DNA of 64,000 nt from an uncultured Psychroserpens sp. (GTDB lineage Bacteria > Bacteroidota > Bacteroidia > Flavobacteriales > Flavobacteriaceae). Under the pieces are notes generated by a model that worked only from the letters and a program-made list of their open reading frames with translations, was not told where the DNA came from and did not search any database. The stretch is taken from assembly GCA_947488655.1 (NCBI GenBank), contig CANKZZ010000001.1:372001-436000 (forward strand). The letters run 5' to 3'. This document shows positions 7,750 through 18,086 of the stretch, piece after piece (the first letter of the stretch is position 1; every line of letters starts with the position of its first letter). Both the position numbers and the translations under genes were made by a program.

Positions 7750-9084
7750 TTACATTTTTTGCGAAAGTGATAAAAATTCTTGTCTAAATTTTATGATTAA
7801 TGGGAAACCTCTAGCCACAATCCAAACGGTTAAAGCTATAAATACAGCATACAATTTAAGGTCAAAACTATCTAATAAAAATAGTAATGGTATAAAAACA
7901 AAACCTGTAGATAGCAGTAGTAGGTTTCTAAGAAACTTCATTTTACCCATACCTTTAAACATCCCATCAAAAATAAAAGCTAATGCGCATAATGGTTGCA
8001 TGGCAAGTACTATCCAAAACACATTATAAAATTGTTCTAGCACTTTTGGGTCTTTTGTAAAAATGGGACCTATAAAATTATAAGCTATTAATCCTAAAAA
8101 TGTAAGTATAATTCCAACTCCAAGTCCGCATTTGATGAGAAAATTACTAAGCTCAACAAGTTGTTTGTAATTTTTCTCTCCAAGCAATTTTCCGGAGAGA
8201 ATATTACCAGCACTAGCATATCCATCTATAATAAACGCACCTAAAAACCATAAATTAATGGCTATGGTGTAAGCTGCGATATACTCTGTACCATATGATG
8301 TTGCAAATCGAGTAGCAAAGTAAAGTGTTGCATTTAAGGCTAATGTGCGCACAAATAAATTAAGTATCATTACACTAAAAGTTACAATTTCGGGATTTAG
8401 CGGAAATGTAACTCGCAATGAAATATCTGTCTTTTTAAGTAAATAGTAAGCAGAGCAAATTGCCATAATAATTTGTGCAATTACACTAGCATACGCTGCT
8501 CCTTTAATATGCATTGGGTCTATAAAACCTGCTATACCATATACAAATGCAAAATCTAAAATAATATTTACAGCGGTACCAATAATTGCAATTATCATAG
8601 GGTAGTAGGTGTTTTGGAGACCTCTAAATGTTCCAAAAATGGCTATTGTAAATAATGTAAACGGAAATCCAAAAACCCTAATTTGATAATAATCAACGCT
8701 ATAATCTAAAATTAAACCAGACGCATTGTAGAGTTTAAAAATTTCGGAAGAAAATGGTAACGTCGTTATGATAATGAGAATACTTATGGATGTAATAATA
8801 AAAATTGCTTGAGCAGGAAGATTCTTTACATACTCTAATTTGTTAGCACCAACATGTTGTGAAACAATAGATGAAATTGCGCTTCGTGTTTGTCCTAACA
8901 CCCAAATGAGCATTGATATGAATGTGCCAACAATACCTACTGCAGCAAGTGACTCTGCAGCATTATAATCTACATTACCAATGATAGCAGTATCTGTTAA
9001 AGATAAGATAGGCTCTGCCACACCAGAAATTAGTGCAGGTATTGCGAGCTTGTTGATATTATTTAAGGTGATAGCAGTTTTCAA
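7750..9084 (-). CDS. MATE family efflux transporter
   Basis: 444 residues with about 12 transmembrane segments and the N-terminal MATE pattern (residues about 13-60: IPALISGVAEPILSL, TDTAIIG). It resembles the DinF/NorM-like branch: sodium- or proton-coupled export of drugs or other organic molecules across the inner membrane. The only workable start is TTG at 9082-9084, which overlaps the stop of the upstream GNAT gene by 4 bases (TTGA), because an in-frame stop lies just upstream. The overlap indicates translational coupling with the acetyltransferase. Substrate not predictable. Confidence 0.92.
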   Translation of the reverse strand: MKTAITLNNINKLAIPALISGVAEPILSLTDTAIIGNVDYNAAESLAAVGIVGTFISMLIWVLGQTRSAISSIVSQHVGANKLEYVKNLPAQAIFIITSISILIIITTLPFSSEIFKLYNASGLILDYSVDYYQIRVFGFPFTLFTIAIFGTFRGLQNTYYPMIIAIIGTAVNIILDFAFVYGIAGFIDPMHIKGAAYASVIAQIIMAICSAYYLLKKTDISLRVTFPLNPEIVTFSVMILNLFVRTLALNATLYFATRFATSYGTEYIAAYTIAINLWFLGAFIIDGYASAGNILSGKLLGEKNYKQLVELSNFLIKCGLGVGIILTFLGLIAYNFIGPIFTKDPKVLEQFYNVFWIVLAMQPLCALAFIFDGMFKGMGKMKFLRNLLLLSTGFVFIPLLFLLDSFDLKLYAVFIALTVWIVARGFPLIIKFRQEFLSLSQKM

Positions 9085-9581
9085 AATACAAGTTCATAAC
9101 AGTGAAAAGGATGAGAGCTCTGTTTAGGAAAATAAATATCTCCAAGCTTTTGATAATTACGACTTTCGTAAATTTTCTGGTTTCTCTTATTTTGAGAAAA
9201 GGTGTCTAATCTCACAGAGATATAATTATTTAGTTTAGCATAATTCTCTGCAAATTCCATTAAATGTCTTGCGAAGCCTTTGCCTTGTTGTTTGGGATGA
9301 ACTGCTAGTCTATGAATATAAATATTACTTTTATTTGGTGTTAACCATTTAATTGGAAGATATTCTTCATCCATAAGTGTAGAAATTACTACGCAACCTA
9401 CTACGATATTCTCAACCTCTAATGCGTAAAGTTCGTCTCTAGTAATATCATTTTTAAATGCATTTTTATTAGGGTAATGTTCATTCCATTGAAAAATATT
9501 CATGCTAATCATGTGTTTTGCACATGCTTTAGTAATGTCTAGAATTGTATCAATATCTCTAGGTGTTGCTTTACGTATCAT
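9081..9581 (-). CDS. GNAT family N-acetyltransferase
   Basis: 166 residues. The acetyl-CoA binding motif A is visible as RLAVHPKQQGKGFARHLM (about residues 131-148, with Q/R-x-x-G-x-G/A form QQGKGFA), preceded by the beta-strand IYIHRLAV. The N-terminus IRKATPRDIDTI is typical of GNATs. It transfers an acetyl group from acetyl-CoA to an unknown amine. It overlaps the MATE gene start by 4 bases, so a joint detoxification or resistance role is conceivable, but this is inference from position only. Confidence 0.88.
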   Translation of the reverse strand: MIRKATPRDIDTILDITKACAKHMISMNIFQWNEHYPNKNAFKNDITRDELYALEVENIVVGCVVISTLMDEEYLPIKWLTPNKSNIYIHRLAVHPKQQGKGFARHLMEFAENYAKLNNYISVRLDTFSQNKRNQKIYESRNYQKLGDIYFPKQSSHPFHCYELVF

Positions 9582-9636
9582 TTATAATAATTACCTTTGC
9601 CAATAATTACACAAAGTTACTTTTAAATATTTGATT

Positions 9637-10434
9637 ATGAAGTCTATTCTTGTTCCTGTTGGATCCTCAAAAAATGCAGAAAGTCATTTACAATATGCTG
9701 TAGATTTTGCACGTGCTTTTGGTGCCAAATTATATGTTGTGCAAATTTATAACGTTTATACCAAAGCTGGGACTATGATTAAAGTAGACCATATTTTAGA
9801 GCGCGAAAGTTTAAATTTTTTAAAAGGGCATGTTGCTAAAATTGACCATAAAGGTGTTGAGGTTATTGTTAAAACTTTTAAAGGTAAATTAGTTGATACC
9901 TTAGAGTTGGCTTGTCAAGCTTTAGATATAGATCTTATTATATTAGAACCAAGAACTAATTCTATAAAAGATGAAGTATATTTGGGTAAGACCTCTGGAA
10001 AAATCATTAAACAAACTAATATACCTGCATTAATTGTCCCAGAAGGATATACATATAAACCAATAATTTATATTTTAATGGCAATAAAATCGGCAGTTAT
10101 TAAAAAAGAAGAAGCTTTAGAGCCATTAAGAGCCATTAAAGATCAGTATAAATCTATACTTAATTTGTTATTAGTTAAAACTACATTTTATAACGAAGGT
10201 GATTTTGTGGTAAATAAAACCTTAGCTTCAATGGTTACTAAAACAACAAATTCTGAAAATCCTACCACATTTCAAGGCGTCTTAGAACATTATCAAGCCA
10301 ATAAGCCAGACTTGTTATGTGTTGTTCGACGTAAACGAGGTTTTTTTACAAAACTATGGGAAAGTAATACTATTTTAAAGAAGGATTTTCATAGCTCTAG
10401 TTTACCTGTTTTAGTGCTTAGTGGACTTAAATAA
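9637..10434 (+). CDS. Universal stress protein, tandem UspA domains
   Basis: 265 residues, about twice the size of a single UspA domain. The first domain begins MKSILVPVGSSKNAESHLQYA and contains a late strand IPALIVPEG near residue 140; the second, more divergent domain follows and ends with LPVLVLSG. The G-x2-G-x9-G(S/T) ATP-binding signature is only partly present (GKTSGKIIKQTNIP), so ATP binding is uncertain. Tandem UspA proteins are common in Flavobacteriaceae and are usually linked to stress survival. A TTG two codons upstream is a possible start, but ATG at 9637 directly begins the conserved first strand. Confidence 0.85.
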   Translation: MKSILVPVGSSKNAESHLQYAVDFARAFGAKLYVVQIYNVYTKAGTMIKVDHILERESLNFLKGHVAKIDHKGVEVIVKTFKGKLVDTLELACQALDIDLIILEPRTNSIKDEVYLGKTSGKIIKQTNIPALIVPEGYTYKPIIYILMAIKSAVIKKEEALEPLRAIKDQYKSILNLLLVKTTFYNEGDFVVNKTLASMVTKTTNSENPTTFQGVLEHYQANKPDLLCVVRRKRGFFTKLWESNTILKKDFHSSSLPVLVLSGLK

Positions 10435-10561
10435 ATGAATTAAAATAGCATGTTTTGGGCTTAGTTTGTTTAAAATGAGTGTGTTTCATCGATAAAGTAC
10501 GATATTATAAAACTTTGTTAAAGATTTTTTCGTATGTTTCACACAGTTAAATGCCCCAAAC

Positions 10562-12925
10562 ATGAAACTAACGCTATTAATCACCTACTTTATAGGCATG
10601 AGCTTATATGCTCAAGACCTACCTTTTGACCCTGAATCCAGTAAAGGTCAACTCTACGAATATGCAGAATTTACAAATGTTGGTAAAGACTTACTCAGCA
10701 TACAAGATATTATGGCTTCTAATGATTTAAGCTATGATAATTTAGAATCTGACAATCATAGTGTTGGTTTTACTTCAGATAATTACTGGGTACGTTTTAA
10801 ATTAGAAAATTCTTCTTCCACCAAAAAAACTTATTATTTAGAAACAGCTAGACCTATTACAGATGTCGCCTCGATGTTTCAAATTTCGGTAGATGGAATA
10901 AAAACTGTGCATAGTGGAGACCAGATTGGTTTTTCTAATAGGCAAGTTAAACATCGATCTACTGTTTTTAAGATTGAGATGTTTCCTAATGAAGTACAAC
11001 AAATGTATTTGCATTTAAGTAGCGATGGAGAAACGATTAACATACCTCTTAATATTTATGATGAATCTTCATTTTGGATGATGAATTATAGTCAACAATT
11101 ATTTTTAGGATTATTTTATGGTTTACTCTTTATAGCAGGTATTATTTATCTATTCTTCTACACAAGTTTAAGAGAAAAGTCGTTTTTATATTATGGTTTT
11201 TATGTGTTTTCAATTGGCATCATGCAAGCTGCCTTAGATGGATTTATACATCAATATATTTTTCCTGAGGGTGGTTTTTTTAATAGCAGGTCTGTGATGA
11301 TTGCTGCACTCTTGTCTAATTTCTTTTTGTTAAAATATTGCGAACATTTTTTAAAAGTAAATAGTGTACTAAAACGTTTCAAGAATGTATATAATGCCAT
11401 TTATATTGTCATTGGCATTTTGTTTATAATGGTTTTTGTGAGTCCTAAAACCTTGCAAATTGTTTACCCTATAAGTAATCTCAATGGTCTTTTAAGCCTT
11501 ATTTTAATCTTGGCAACAGTGTTTAGAATGCGATTTAAAAAAATCTCTATAGACCCTTATTTTTCCTTCGGAATTTTCTTTTTAGTAGTAGGTCTCCTAG
11601 GTTTTGTGATGAATAATTTAAGTTTATTACCTAACAATTTTTATACACTAAATAGCGCAAAGTTTGGTTCTGGTTTAGAGGTTATATTTCTATCCTTATC
11701 AATGACAAATCTTATTAGAAATTTAAGATTAGAAAAAGAAAAGTCTCAGGATATGGCTCTACAAAAATCTGAAGAGATTAGTGGACTCAAATCATATTTT
11801 ATGTCTAATATTAGCCATGAATTACGTACACCAATTAATGCCATCATGGGCATTGCAGAGTTAGAATTAACAAATTCAAATAACACTGTAGAGAATAGAA
11901 AACAGTATCAAATTGTTAAAAATGCTTCTCTTAGTTTGTTGAGTAATGTTAATGATATTCTAGATTTTGAAAAAATCGAAAAAAATGAGCTTAAATTAAA
12001 AAATGAAGAGTTTAACCCATCAATTGCAATCCATCAAATTAGCAATAATTGGAAAATAGAGGCAGAGAAAAAAGGACTTAAATACACCTTTGATATGGAT
12101 CCTGAAATTCCAACAACAGCAATTGGAGACTCAGAGCGTTTCATGCAAATTATAAATAATGTTCTAAGTAATGCTGTTAAATTTACAGAGCGAGGCTTTG
12201 TTAAATTTAAGCTTAAATGTTCTACTCAACCAAATGATATTTGTCGTTTTTCACTACAAGTTTCAGACTCTGGTGTGGGTATGGATAAAGACAGAAAACG
12301 AGATGTGTTTGATAGTTTTAACCAAATGAAATTAAATCATAAAAGAGAGTTTGGTGGTATTGGCTTAGGCTTAGCAATTGTTAAGCATCTTGTAGAGCTT
12401 TTTGGAGGTAGTATGCAATTGGAGAGTAAGTTAGAACAAGGAACAGATTTTTTTATAGAGTTACCCCTTAAGTACATCGTAAAAGAAAATTCTAATCCTA
12501 AAGTTAGTGTAGACACCTTACCAAACCCACAACATATTTTGGTTGTAGAAGATAATAAGCTTAACCAAATGGTTATGAGAAAATTATTAAGTAGCGCAGA
12601 CCATATTAGTTTTGCTGTTGTTAATAATGGTAAAGAGGCCTTAGATGCACTTAAAAAAGATATGTACGATGTTGTTTTAATGGATCTTCAAATGCCAATT
12701 ATGGACGGTTATGAGGCAACAAAAATCATTAGGAGCGGTAAATTGGGTGCAACGATTGAAGGTATACCAATTATTGCTGTTACTGCAGATGCCATGCAAG
12801 AAACTAAACAGAGAGTTCTTGATTTGGGAATGAATGATTATATGACAAAACCTGTTAATAAAGAAGTGTTATTAAAAAAGATTGACGATTGTCGATTTAC
12901 AAATTCAACATTAAAAATTGCTTAA
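10562..12925 (+). CDS. Hybrid sensor histidine kinase/response regulator with 7TMR-DISM sensor
   Basis: 787 residues. Order: signal peptide (1-17), periplasmic 7TMR-DISM extracellular domain (about 25-170), seven transmembrane helices (about 178-380), a short coiled coil, HisKA with phospho-acceptor His419 in ISHELRTP, HATPase_c with N-box NNVLSNAVKF, G1 DSGVGMD and G2 GGIGLGLAI, then a receiver domain (about 658-780) with acidic pocket VVEDN, phospho-Asp708 in VLMDLQMP and Lys763 in MTKP. All catalytic residues are intact. The DISM sensor usually binds carbohydrate or other periplasmic ligands. No DNA-binding output or partner regulator is adjacent. Its stop codon shares the TTAA with the stop of the convergent hydrolase. 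Confidence 0.94.
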   Translation: MKLTLLITYFIGMSLYAQDLPFDPESSKGQLYEYAEFTNVGKDLLSIQDIMASNDLSYDNLESDNHSVGFTSDNYWVRFKLENSSSTKKTYYLETARPITDVASMFQISVDGIKTVHSGDQIGFSNRQVKHRSTVFKIEMFPNEVQQMYLHLSSDGETINIPLNIYDESSFWMMNYSQQLFLGLFYGLLFIAGIIYLFFYTSLREKSFLYYGFYVFSIGIMQAALDGFIHQYIFPEGGFFNSRSVMIAALLSNFFLLKYCEHFLKVNSVLKRFKNVYNAIYIVIGILFIMVFVSPKTLQIVYPISNLNGLLSLILILATVFRMRFKKISIDPYFSFGIFFLVVGLLGFVMNNLSLLPNNFYTLNSAKFGSGLEVIFLSLSMTNLIRNLRLEKEKSQDMALQKSEEISGLKSYFMSNISHELRTPINAIMGIAELELTNSNNTVENRKQYQIVKNASLSLLSNVNDILDFEKIEKNELKLKNEEFNPSIAIHQISNNWKIEAEKKGLKYTFDMDPEIPTTAIGDSERFMQIINNVLSNAVKFTERGFVKFKLKCSTQPNDICRFSLQVSDSGVGMDKDRKRDVFDSFNQMKLNHKREFGGIGLGLAIVKHLVELFGGSMQLESKLEQGTDFFIELPLKYIVKENSNPKVSVDTLPNPQHILVVEDNKLNQMVMRKLLSSADHISFAVVNNGKEALDALKKDMYDVVLMDLQMPIMDGYEATKIIRSGKLGATIEGIPIIAVTADAMQETKQRVLDLGMNDYMTKPVNKEVLLKKIDDCRFTNSTLKIA

Positions 12926-13764
12926 TTTTTTATAAACGAGATACTTTGTTTTGTGACATTGTCTAATGCTTCTGGTAAATGTTCTTTTTCCCAAGGATGA
13001 CTTGCTCCAAAAACATGATTAGAGTCTTCAATAACTACCAATTTAGCATCTTGTTTCCAGGATATTAAAGTTTCTGCTTCATCAAATTTAACAGATGGAT
13101 CATTTTTAGCGTGCACGATGAGAACTGGTACAGTAACTTTTTTAATTGCAGATTCAATATTTAAACGATCTTCATTAGCTTTAAAATCTTCATAAAACTG
13201 ATAATTATGAGGCATTTTTTGTTTGGTTCTACCGTTTAAAACATATTTTACACCATCTTTTTGCCATTGCTCTAACTCTCCGGTAGTTGCGGTTCTCTTT
13301 CCAAAATCACAAATACTAGCCCAAGTAATGAGTTTTGTAATACGATGGTCTTCTTTTGTTTTAATGATTGATATACCACCTCCTCTAGAATGCCCTATTA
13401 ATGTAATATTATTTGGATCTATTTCTTTTTTATATTTAAATGTTTTAGAGAGTATGTGAGTTAAAATATCATCTAAATCGCAAAGTTCTTTACTATAATT
13501 ATTTTCTGCAAAAGCATCTAAATCTGGAAAATCTATTGGATTCTCAACTGTACCTCCATTATGAGAAAAGTTAAATTTTATAAAGAATAAATTATGGTCA
13601 CTAAAATGCTCTGCCACCAAATTCCAGCTTCCCCAATCTTTGAAGCCCTTATATCCATGACAAAAAATCACTAAAGGTTTAGGTTGATCTGTAGCCTTAA
13701 AAAAAGCATCCCATAGAATTGGTTTTTTTTCTCTTCTACGTAAAATTTGATTTTTTAGAACCAT
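12922..13764 (-). CDS. Alpha/beta hydrolase (serine hydrolase, DLH/peptidase S9-like)
   Basis: 280 residues. Alpha/beta hydrolase fold with oxyanion-loop VIFCHGYKGF (about 32-42), nucleophile elbow GHSRGGG (Ser126), a late Asp in VHAKNDPSVKF and catalytic His in EDSNHVFG. There is no signal peptide, so it acts in the cytoplasm. It resembles the dienelactone hydrolase/acyl-peptidase-like groups; the substrate is unknown. It starts 1 base after the stop of the convergently named neighbour on the same strand, the addB-like gene (addB stop 13766), so it belongs to the addB transcript. Its TAA overlaps that of the hybrid kinase on the other strand. Confidence 0.85.
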   Translation of the reverse strand: MVLKNQILRRREKKPILWDAFFKATDQPKPLVIFCHGYKGFKDWGSWNLVAEHFSDHNLFFIKFNFSHNGGTVENPIDFPDLDAFAENNYSKELCDLDDILTHILSKTFKYKKEIDPNNITLIGHSRGGGISIIKTKEDHRITKLITWASICDFGKRTATTGELEQWQKDGVKYVLNGRTKQKMPHNYQFYEDFKANEDRLNIESAIKKVTVPVLIVHAKNDPSVKFDEAETLISWKQDAKLVVIEDSNHVFGASHPWEKEHLPEALDNVTKQSISFIKN

Positions 13765-13765
13765 T

Positions 13766-16528
13766 TTAGACTTCTTTTTCTTTAAAATTAATGTCCTTAT
13801 TAAAAATTTCTACTATTAATTTTTTAAGCTCTACTTCAAATGCATTTAAAGTTTCTAATGTAATAGAATAATCTTTTGACTTACTCTTAATGGATGGCTT
13901 TATGGCAAATTTTAATAATCCAGAATTTAAACTCTTAAATGATATGATACCAGCTTCAACAGGTAAATTGATTTTCTGGTCTTGATGCATCATATAAGCA
14001 TACATTAAAATTTGAAAGCTTTTACTGTATTTATCATAATCGGTTGTGATATCCTCCCAATCAACAATATTTACTTTACCAGCTTCAACTCTGCCAGTTT
14101 TGTAATCTATAATTCTCGTAACTCCATTATACTCATCTACGCGATCTACCTTACCTGTAAGATTAACAGTTTTAGATATACTTTCTATATAAATAGGAAT
14201 TCTATTCTCTGTCTCAATAGCAATTATTTTAATAATATTTCCTTTATTGATGTCATCGACTTCAATATTTAAAAAATTCGATATATAACGCTTTGATATT
14301 TCAAATATGATGAGGTTTTTTCCATTCGTAATATCACCTTCTTTAAATTCTTCTTTAAAATGAAAAGAAACTTTAGATGATATGTTAGACCTCATATCTT
14401 TAATGTGATTTAAAGTTAGAATTTGGCCTACTAATGGTTTATAAAAGTCTTCTAATGTGTTATGTATTACTGTACCTAATGTATTAAAAGCAACACTTTC
14501 TTCTACTTCTTCATACCTGCTAATGCCTAGAATTTTTTCATAATAAAAATCCATAGGATTTCTCATGTAGTTGGTCAAAGAAGATGGAGAAAACCCTTTA
14601 GTAGCTATACTGTTGAGTTTTTCAAGAACTTTAGAAGTTTTTTCTATTTCTTTTAGTTTCTTTTCTAGTATTGGCACTTGTGCAGTTACTATTTTATGTT
14701 TAAAAGTATGAATATTTTCTATTTCTAATTGTGTTATAAACCTACTTTTTTCGCCTCCATTTAATACATCTGGCTCTGTATTGTATAAAATGTAAACATT
14801 TTTTGCACGCTGTATTAAGCGATAAAAATGATAAGTATAAACCGCATCTTTTTCTTTGTAAGTAGGTAATTTATTTTCAATTTTTACGTCAAAAGGTATA
14901 AAGGAGTTATTGCTTTTTCCTGCAGGTAAGATTCCCTCGTTTACAGATGTTATGATAACAGTTTCAAAATCTAACACTCGAGACTCTAACATACCCATAA
15001 TTTGTAACCCTTTTAATGGTTCTCCTTTAAAGTCTAGAGTTTCACTTTTTATTAATTCTCTATAAAGATTAAATAACGTAGCAACAGAGTTGATATGAGT
15101 AAAAGAAGCATTTAATGTATCTAAGGTATTGAAGACTTGATTAAATCGAAACAAATACTCTAAAGGCAAAACATTACTCTCTTTATCTTCTTCTAATCTT
15201 TTTTTAATTTTATAAATAAGCTTAGTACAATGTTTTAAAGCTCTAATAGGTTGATCTTGCCAACTATCAAATAGAATATCAATTACACTCTCATGATTAT
15301 TTATAAGCTCTTTAATATCCTTAAGAGTTAAATATACTTTATTATTAAGTTGTATATGGTTTATTAAATCCTCTGCACTATTAGACGATGTATTTTCGAA
15401 TAATGGCATTATATAAGGGTTAGATAAGAGATTTATAATATCCTTATAATAAAGATTTAAGTTAGTAGATTTATGAATATTAAAAAGACTCTCAAATAAA
15501 GAGGCTAATGGAATTGCTCGTAGCGGTAATCCCATCGTAATATTTATAGTTTTTATTGATTTTGGAATAGAATTTAGTAGCGGAATAAGTAATGTCTCAT
15601 CGCCTAAAATAACTGCTGTATTTTGTAGGTTTTGTTTCTCACTATGAATTTTCTCTAATAATTCTCCTACATATTTTATTTGACTTATATTTTTTGGAGC
15701 ACCAATAATCTCAATATTTTTTTCTTCGGAATAATGCCCTTTTATCCAATTAAAATTATGAGTATTAAAGTATTTCCAATTACGTTTATGCGCTCTAGTA
15801 AATAATCCTGCATCATGAATAGGGTTATTAATAAAAGCTTCATCAATGTCCCAATAAATAAGTGCTAATTCTTGTTGTAATAATTCTTGAATAATTATTT
15901 CTTCGGCTTTATTTAAAGCATTAAAACCTACAAAAACGTGTTTAGTATTTTTATTGAGTGATTTGTACTGTTCAATATTATTGACAGCTTCTTTATATAT
16001 TAAACCTTGATAACCTATTTTTTTATTAATAAGTTGATCTTGAAAATTTGAATAATACGTTTTTAAACGGTTCCAAAATTGCAGATAATTTTTGACGTAT
16101 TGGGTTGGTTCTTCATCTAATGACCAATGTTGGTTTTCAATTTCCTTTATAGCATTTAAGTAATCAAATATTTTATTTGATTCAATTAAATAACGGTCTA
16201 ATTCATTAAAATCCTGCAATAAAATTTGAGCCCATTTAGAGAACTTATCAAAAGGCTCTATATGTTCCTTCGGTGTATTTTTGATATAGACATCATAAAA
16301 TTCAAAAAGTAACTCTGCATTAGTTGCATATTTAAAATCAGAAAGTGTTTCAACGAATTCTTCTATAGATACTATAAGAGGAGAAAATATAGTTTTTTTT
16401 ACATGCTTAGAAATAGCATACTTTAAAAAAGTACCAGCACGCTTACTGGGTAATATAAATGTTAACTGAGAAATATCATGACCTTTTTCTAGTAAATCTG
16501 TAATAACGTCATCTATGAATGTTCTCAT
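13766..16528 (-). CDS. PD-(D/E)XK nuclease family protein, AddB-like subunit of helicase-nuclease
   Basis: 920 residues. Has the two halves expected of AddB: an N-terminal inactivated helicase-like region and a C-terminal RecB-family nuclease with GTVIHNTLEDF, then Asp in GKVDRVDEY, the catalytic IIDYKTG, and QILMYAYM. With AddA it resects double-strand breaks to start RecA-dependent recombination. The N-terminus has no Walker A loop (it reads LPSKRAG where Bacillus AddB has a GxxGxGK loop), and I find only one cysteine in the whole protein, so the four-cysteine iron-sulfur staple known in Bacillus AddB cannot form. The addA-like partner is 2.8 kb upstream, separated by ompA and kbl. Confidence 0.85.
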   Translation of the reverse strand: MRTFIDDVITDLLEKGHDISQLTFILPSKRAGTFLKYAISKHVKKTIFSPLIVSIEEFVETLSDFKYATNAELLFEFYDVYIKNTPKEHIEPFDKFSKWAQILLQDFNELDRYLIESNKIFDYLNAIKEIENQHWSLDEEPTQYVKNYLQFWNRLKTYYSNFQDQLINKKIGYQGLIYKEAVNNIEQYKSLNKNTKHVFVGFNALNKAEEIIIQELLQQELALIYWDIDEAFINNPIHDAGLFTRAHKRNWKYFNTHNFNWIKGHYSEEKNIEIIGAPKNISQIKYVGELLEKIHSEKQNLQNTAVILGDETLLIPLLNSIPKSIKTINITMGLPLRAIPLASLFESLFNIHKSTNLNLYYKDIINLLSNPYIMPLFENTSSNSAEDLINHIQLNNKVYLTLKDIKELINNHESVIDILFDSWQDQPIRALKHCTKLIYKIKKRLEEDKESNVLPLEYLFRFNQVFNTLDTLNASFTHINSVATLFNLYRELIKSETLDFKGEPLKGLQIMGMLESRVLDFETVIITSVNEGILPAGKSNNSFIPFDVKIENKLPTYKEKDAVYTYHFYRLIQRAKNVYILYNTEPDVLNGGEKSRFITQLEIENIHTFKHKIVTAQVPILEKKLKEIEKTSKVLEKLNSIATKGFSPSSLTNYMRNPMDFYYEKILGISRYEEVEESVAFNTLGTVIHNTLEDFYKPLVGQILTLNHIKDMRSNISSKVSFHFKEEFKEGDITNGKNLIIFEISKRYISNFLNIEVDDINKGNIIKIIAIETENRIPIYIESISKTVNLTGKVDRVDEYNGVTRIIDYKTGRVEAGKVNIVDWEDITTDYDKYSKSFQILMYAYMMHQDQKINLPVEAGIISFKSLNSGLLKFAIKPSIKSKSKDYSITLETLNAFEVELKKLIVEIFNKDINFKEKEV

Positions 16529-16540
16529 AGTATAAAAATA

Positions 16541-16570
16541 AAAAACGCTCCGAATATTCGGAGCGTTTTT
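16541..16570 (-). terminator. Intrinsic terminator after ompA
   Basis: A 30-base perfect palindrome made of an A-run, CGCTCCGAATATTCGGAGCG and a T-run. It lies just after the ompA stop and before the addB-like start, both on the minus strand, so it should end the abundant ompA transcript and isolate addB. The symmetry makes it able to act in both directions. Confidence 0.85.
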
Positions 16571-16597
16571 CTAACTATTTATGTTTAAAAGTGAAAC

Positions 16598-17962
16598 TTA
16601 TTTAAGTTTTACTTCTACACGTCTGTTGTTTTTTCTTCCGTTTCTAGTTTTGTTAGAAGCGATAGGGTAATCTTCACCAAATCCTTGAGCAGATAATCTG
16701 TCTGCATTGATTCCGTTTGCAAGTAAATAATCTCTTACTGCATTTGCTCTTCTTTCAGATAATAACTGGTTAGTGTTTTTAGAACCTACACTATCAGTAT
16801 GACCATTAATTGAGAAGTTAGCTTGAGGATACTCTTTAAAGATTGCAGTCATTGCAGCTAATACTTCATCAGATTCTTTCTTGATAGAAGCTCTACCTGT
16901 ATCAAATAAGATAGTTTTAGCATACTCGTTTAATTGCTTCATTACTTCTGGAGTTGGATCAACTTCAGGGCAACCATTGTTAGCAACTGTTCCTGCTTCG
17001 TTAGGACATTTGTCATCTTTATCTAAGATTCCGTCACCATCAGTATCAGGCCAAGGACATCCTTTGTTAGCAGAAGGACCTTTTTCATTAGGACATTCAT
17101 CATCTTTATCAGCAACACCGTCACCATCAGCATCAGGACAACCGTTTAAAGCTTTTAAACCTGCAACTGTAGGACAATCGTCATCTTTATCTGCAACACC
17201 ATCGCTATCTCCATCAGGACAACCGTTAAACTCAGCTAAACCAGCTTGGTTAGGACAATCATCTTTAGCATCTTCGATACCATCGTTGTCAGAATCTGGA
17301 CAACCGTTAAATTCAGCTAAACCAGGAACATCTGGACAAGCATCATCTTTGTCATATATACCATCATCATCAGTATCTTTTCCTCCAAACTTAATAGCTA
17401 CACCAACTGTGTGTTGCCAGTGCTTAGGAAGGTAATCTTCAAAAGCATGCTTGTAAGAAGTTTGAGCAGTAAGACCTACATTGTCTGAGAACCAAAAGTT
17501 GATACCAAATGTACCATTTAAAGTACCTGCACCAATATCATCAACCCATGTGTAACCACCACCAACTCCTAAGTAAGGGTCAGCCCAGCCACCAGGACCG
17601 TTGATAAGATCTCTAAAACTGTAAGAAACAGTACCGTCTAAAGCGTAGTAAGATAAATCATCAGCACTAGAATCTCCAATCTTGCTAATTTCGTTAATTG
17701 AACCTGCAGCAGTGAAAGTAAAACCATCACTTAAGTATCTCGATACTGAAAGAGAAGACAAAGATGGTAACATATTCCAGTGATCTTCAGCATTGAAGAA
17801 CTCATCAAAATATTCACCAAGTGGAGCTTCTTCTCCTACAGGGTAAAGATCAACTGCATTAGCACCAAGTACAATCTTCCAAGGATTGTTACTATCTTGT
17901 GCATTTGCATTGAAGCTTAATACTAGCAACAAAGCGAAAAATAATCTGCTAAGATTTTTCAT
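16598..17962 (-). CDS. OmpA family outer-membrane protein with thrombospondin type 3 repeats
   Basis: 454 residues. Signal peptide 1-21 (cut after NANA), an N-terminal beta-barrel-like region (about 25-190), five acidic thrombospondin type 3 calcium-binding repeats (about 196-332, DxDxDGxxDxxDxCP units), and a C-terminal OmpA peptidoglycan-binding domain (345-454) with NGHTDSVG and SERRANAV. It links the outer membrane to peptidoglycan and is usually among the most abundant outer-membrane proteins in Flavobacteriaceae. It has its own strong promoter and terminator, consistent with high expression, and interrupts the addA-kbl...addB gene order. Confidence 0.95.
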   Translation of the reverse strand: MKNLSRLFFALLLVLSFNANAQDSNNPWKIVLGANAVDLYPVGEEAPLGEYFDEFFNAEDHWNMLPSLSSLSVSRYLSDGFTFTAAGSINEISKIGDSSADDLSYYALDGTVSYSFRDLINGPGGWADPYLGVGGGYTWVDDIGAGTLNGTFGINFWFSDNVGLTAQTSYKHAFEDYLPKHWQHTVGVAIKFGGKDTDDDGIYDKDDACPDVPGLAEFNGCPDSDNDGIEDAKDDCPNQAGLAEFNGCPDGDSDGVADKDDDCPTVAGLKALNGCPDADGDGVADKDDECPNEKGPSANKGCPWPDTDGDGILDKDDKCPNEAGTVANNGCPEVDPTPEVMKQLNEYAKTILFDTGRASIKKESDEVLAAMTAIFKEYPQANFSINGHTDSVGSKNTNQLLSERRANAVRDYLLANGINADRLSAQGFGEDYPIASNKTRNGRKNNRRVEVKLK

Positions 17963-17999
17963 ATTCTAAATAATTTAATTTTTAAGTGTTAATTAAAGG

Positions 18000-18030
18000 C
18001 AAAAGTAAGTTGTTAAATTTTATTAACAAA
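18000..18030 (-). promoter_or_regulatory. Promoter of ompA (Bacteroidota -33/-7 type)
   Basis: On the minus strand TTTG (18030-18027), 19 bases, then TACTTTTG (18007-18000), matching the phylum consensus TTTG-N19..21-TAnnTTTG. A transcript starting near 17993 would have a leader of about 30 bases. A second -7-like TATATTTG lies at 18039-18032 without a clear -33 element. Confidence 0.6.
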
Positions 18031-18086
18031 ACAAATATATAAAAATATTGATTACTTGTACTAAAAATAGGGTGTTTGGAATTATT

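Noticed and set aside
16881-17435. 184-residue plus-strand ORF opposite ompA, rich in Ser and Pro with repeats.
   Set aside because: It is the antisense image of the thrombospondin type 3 repeats; the repeat pattern comes from the real gene.
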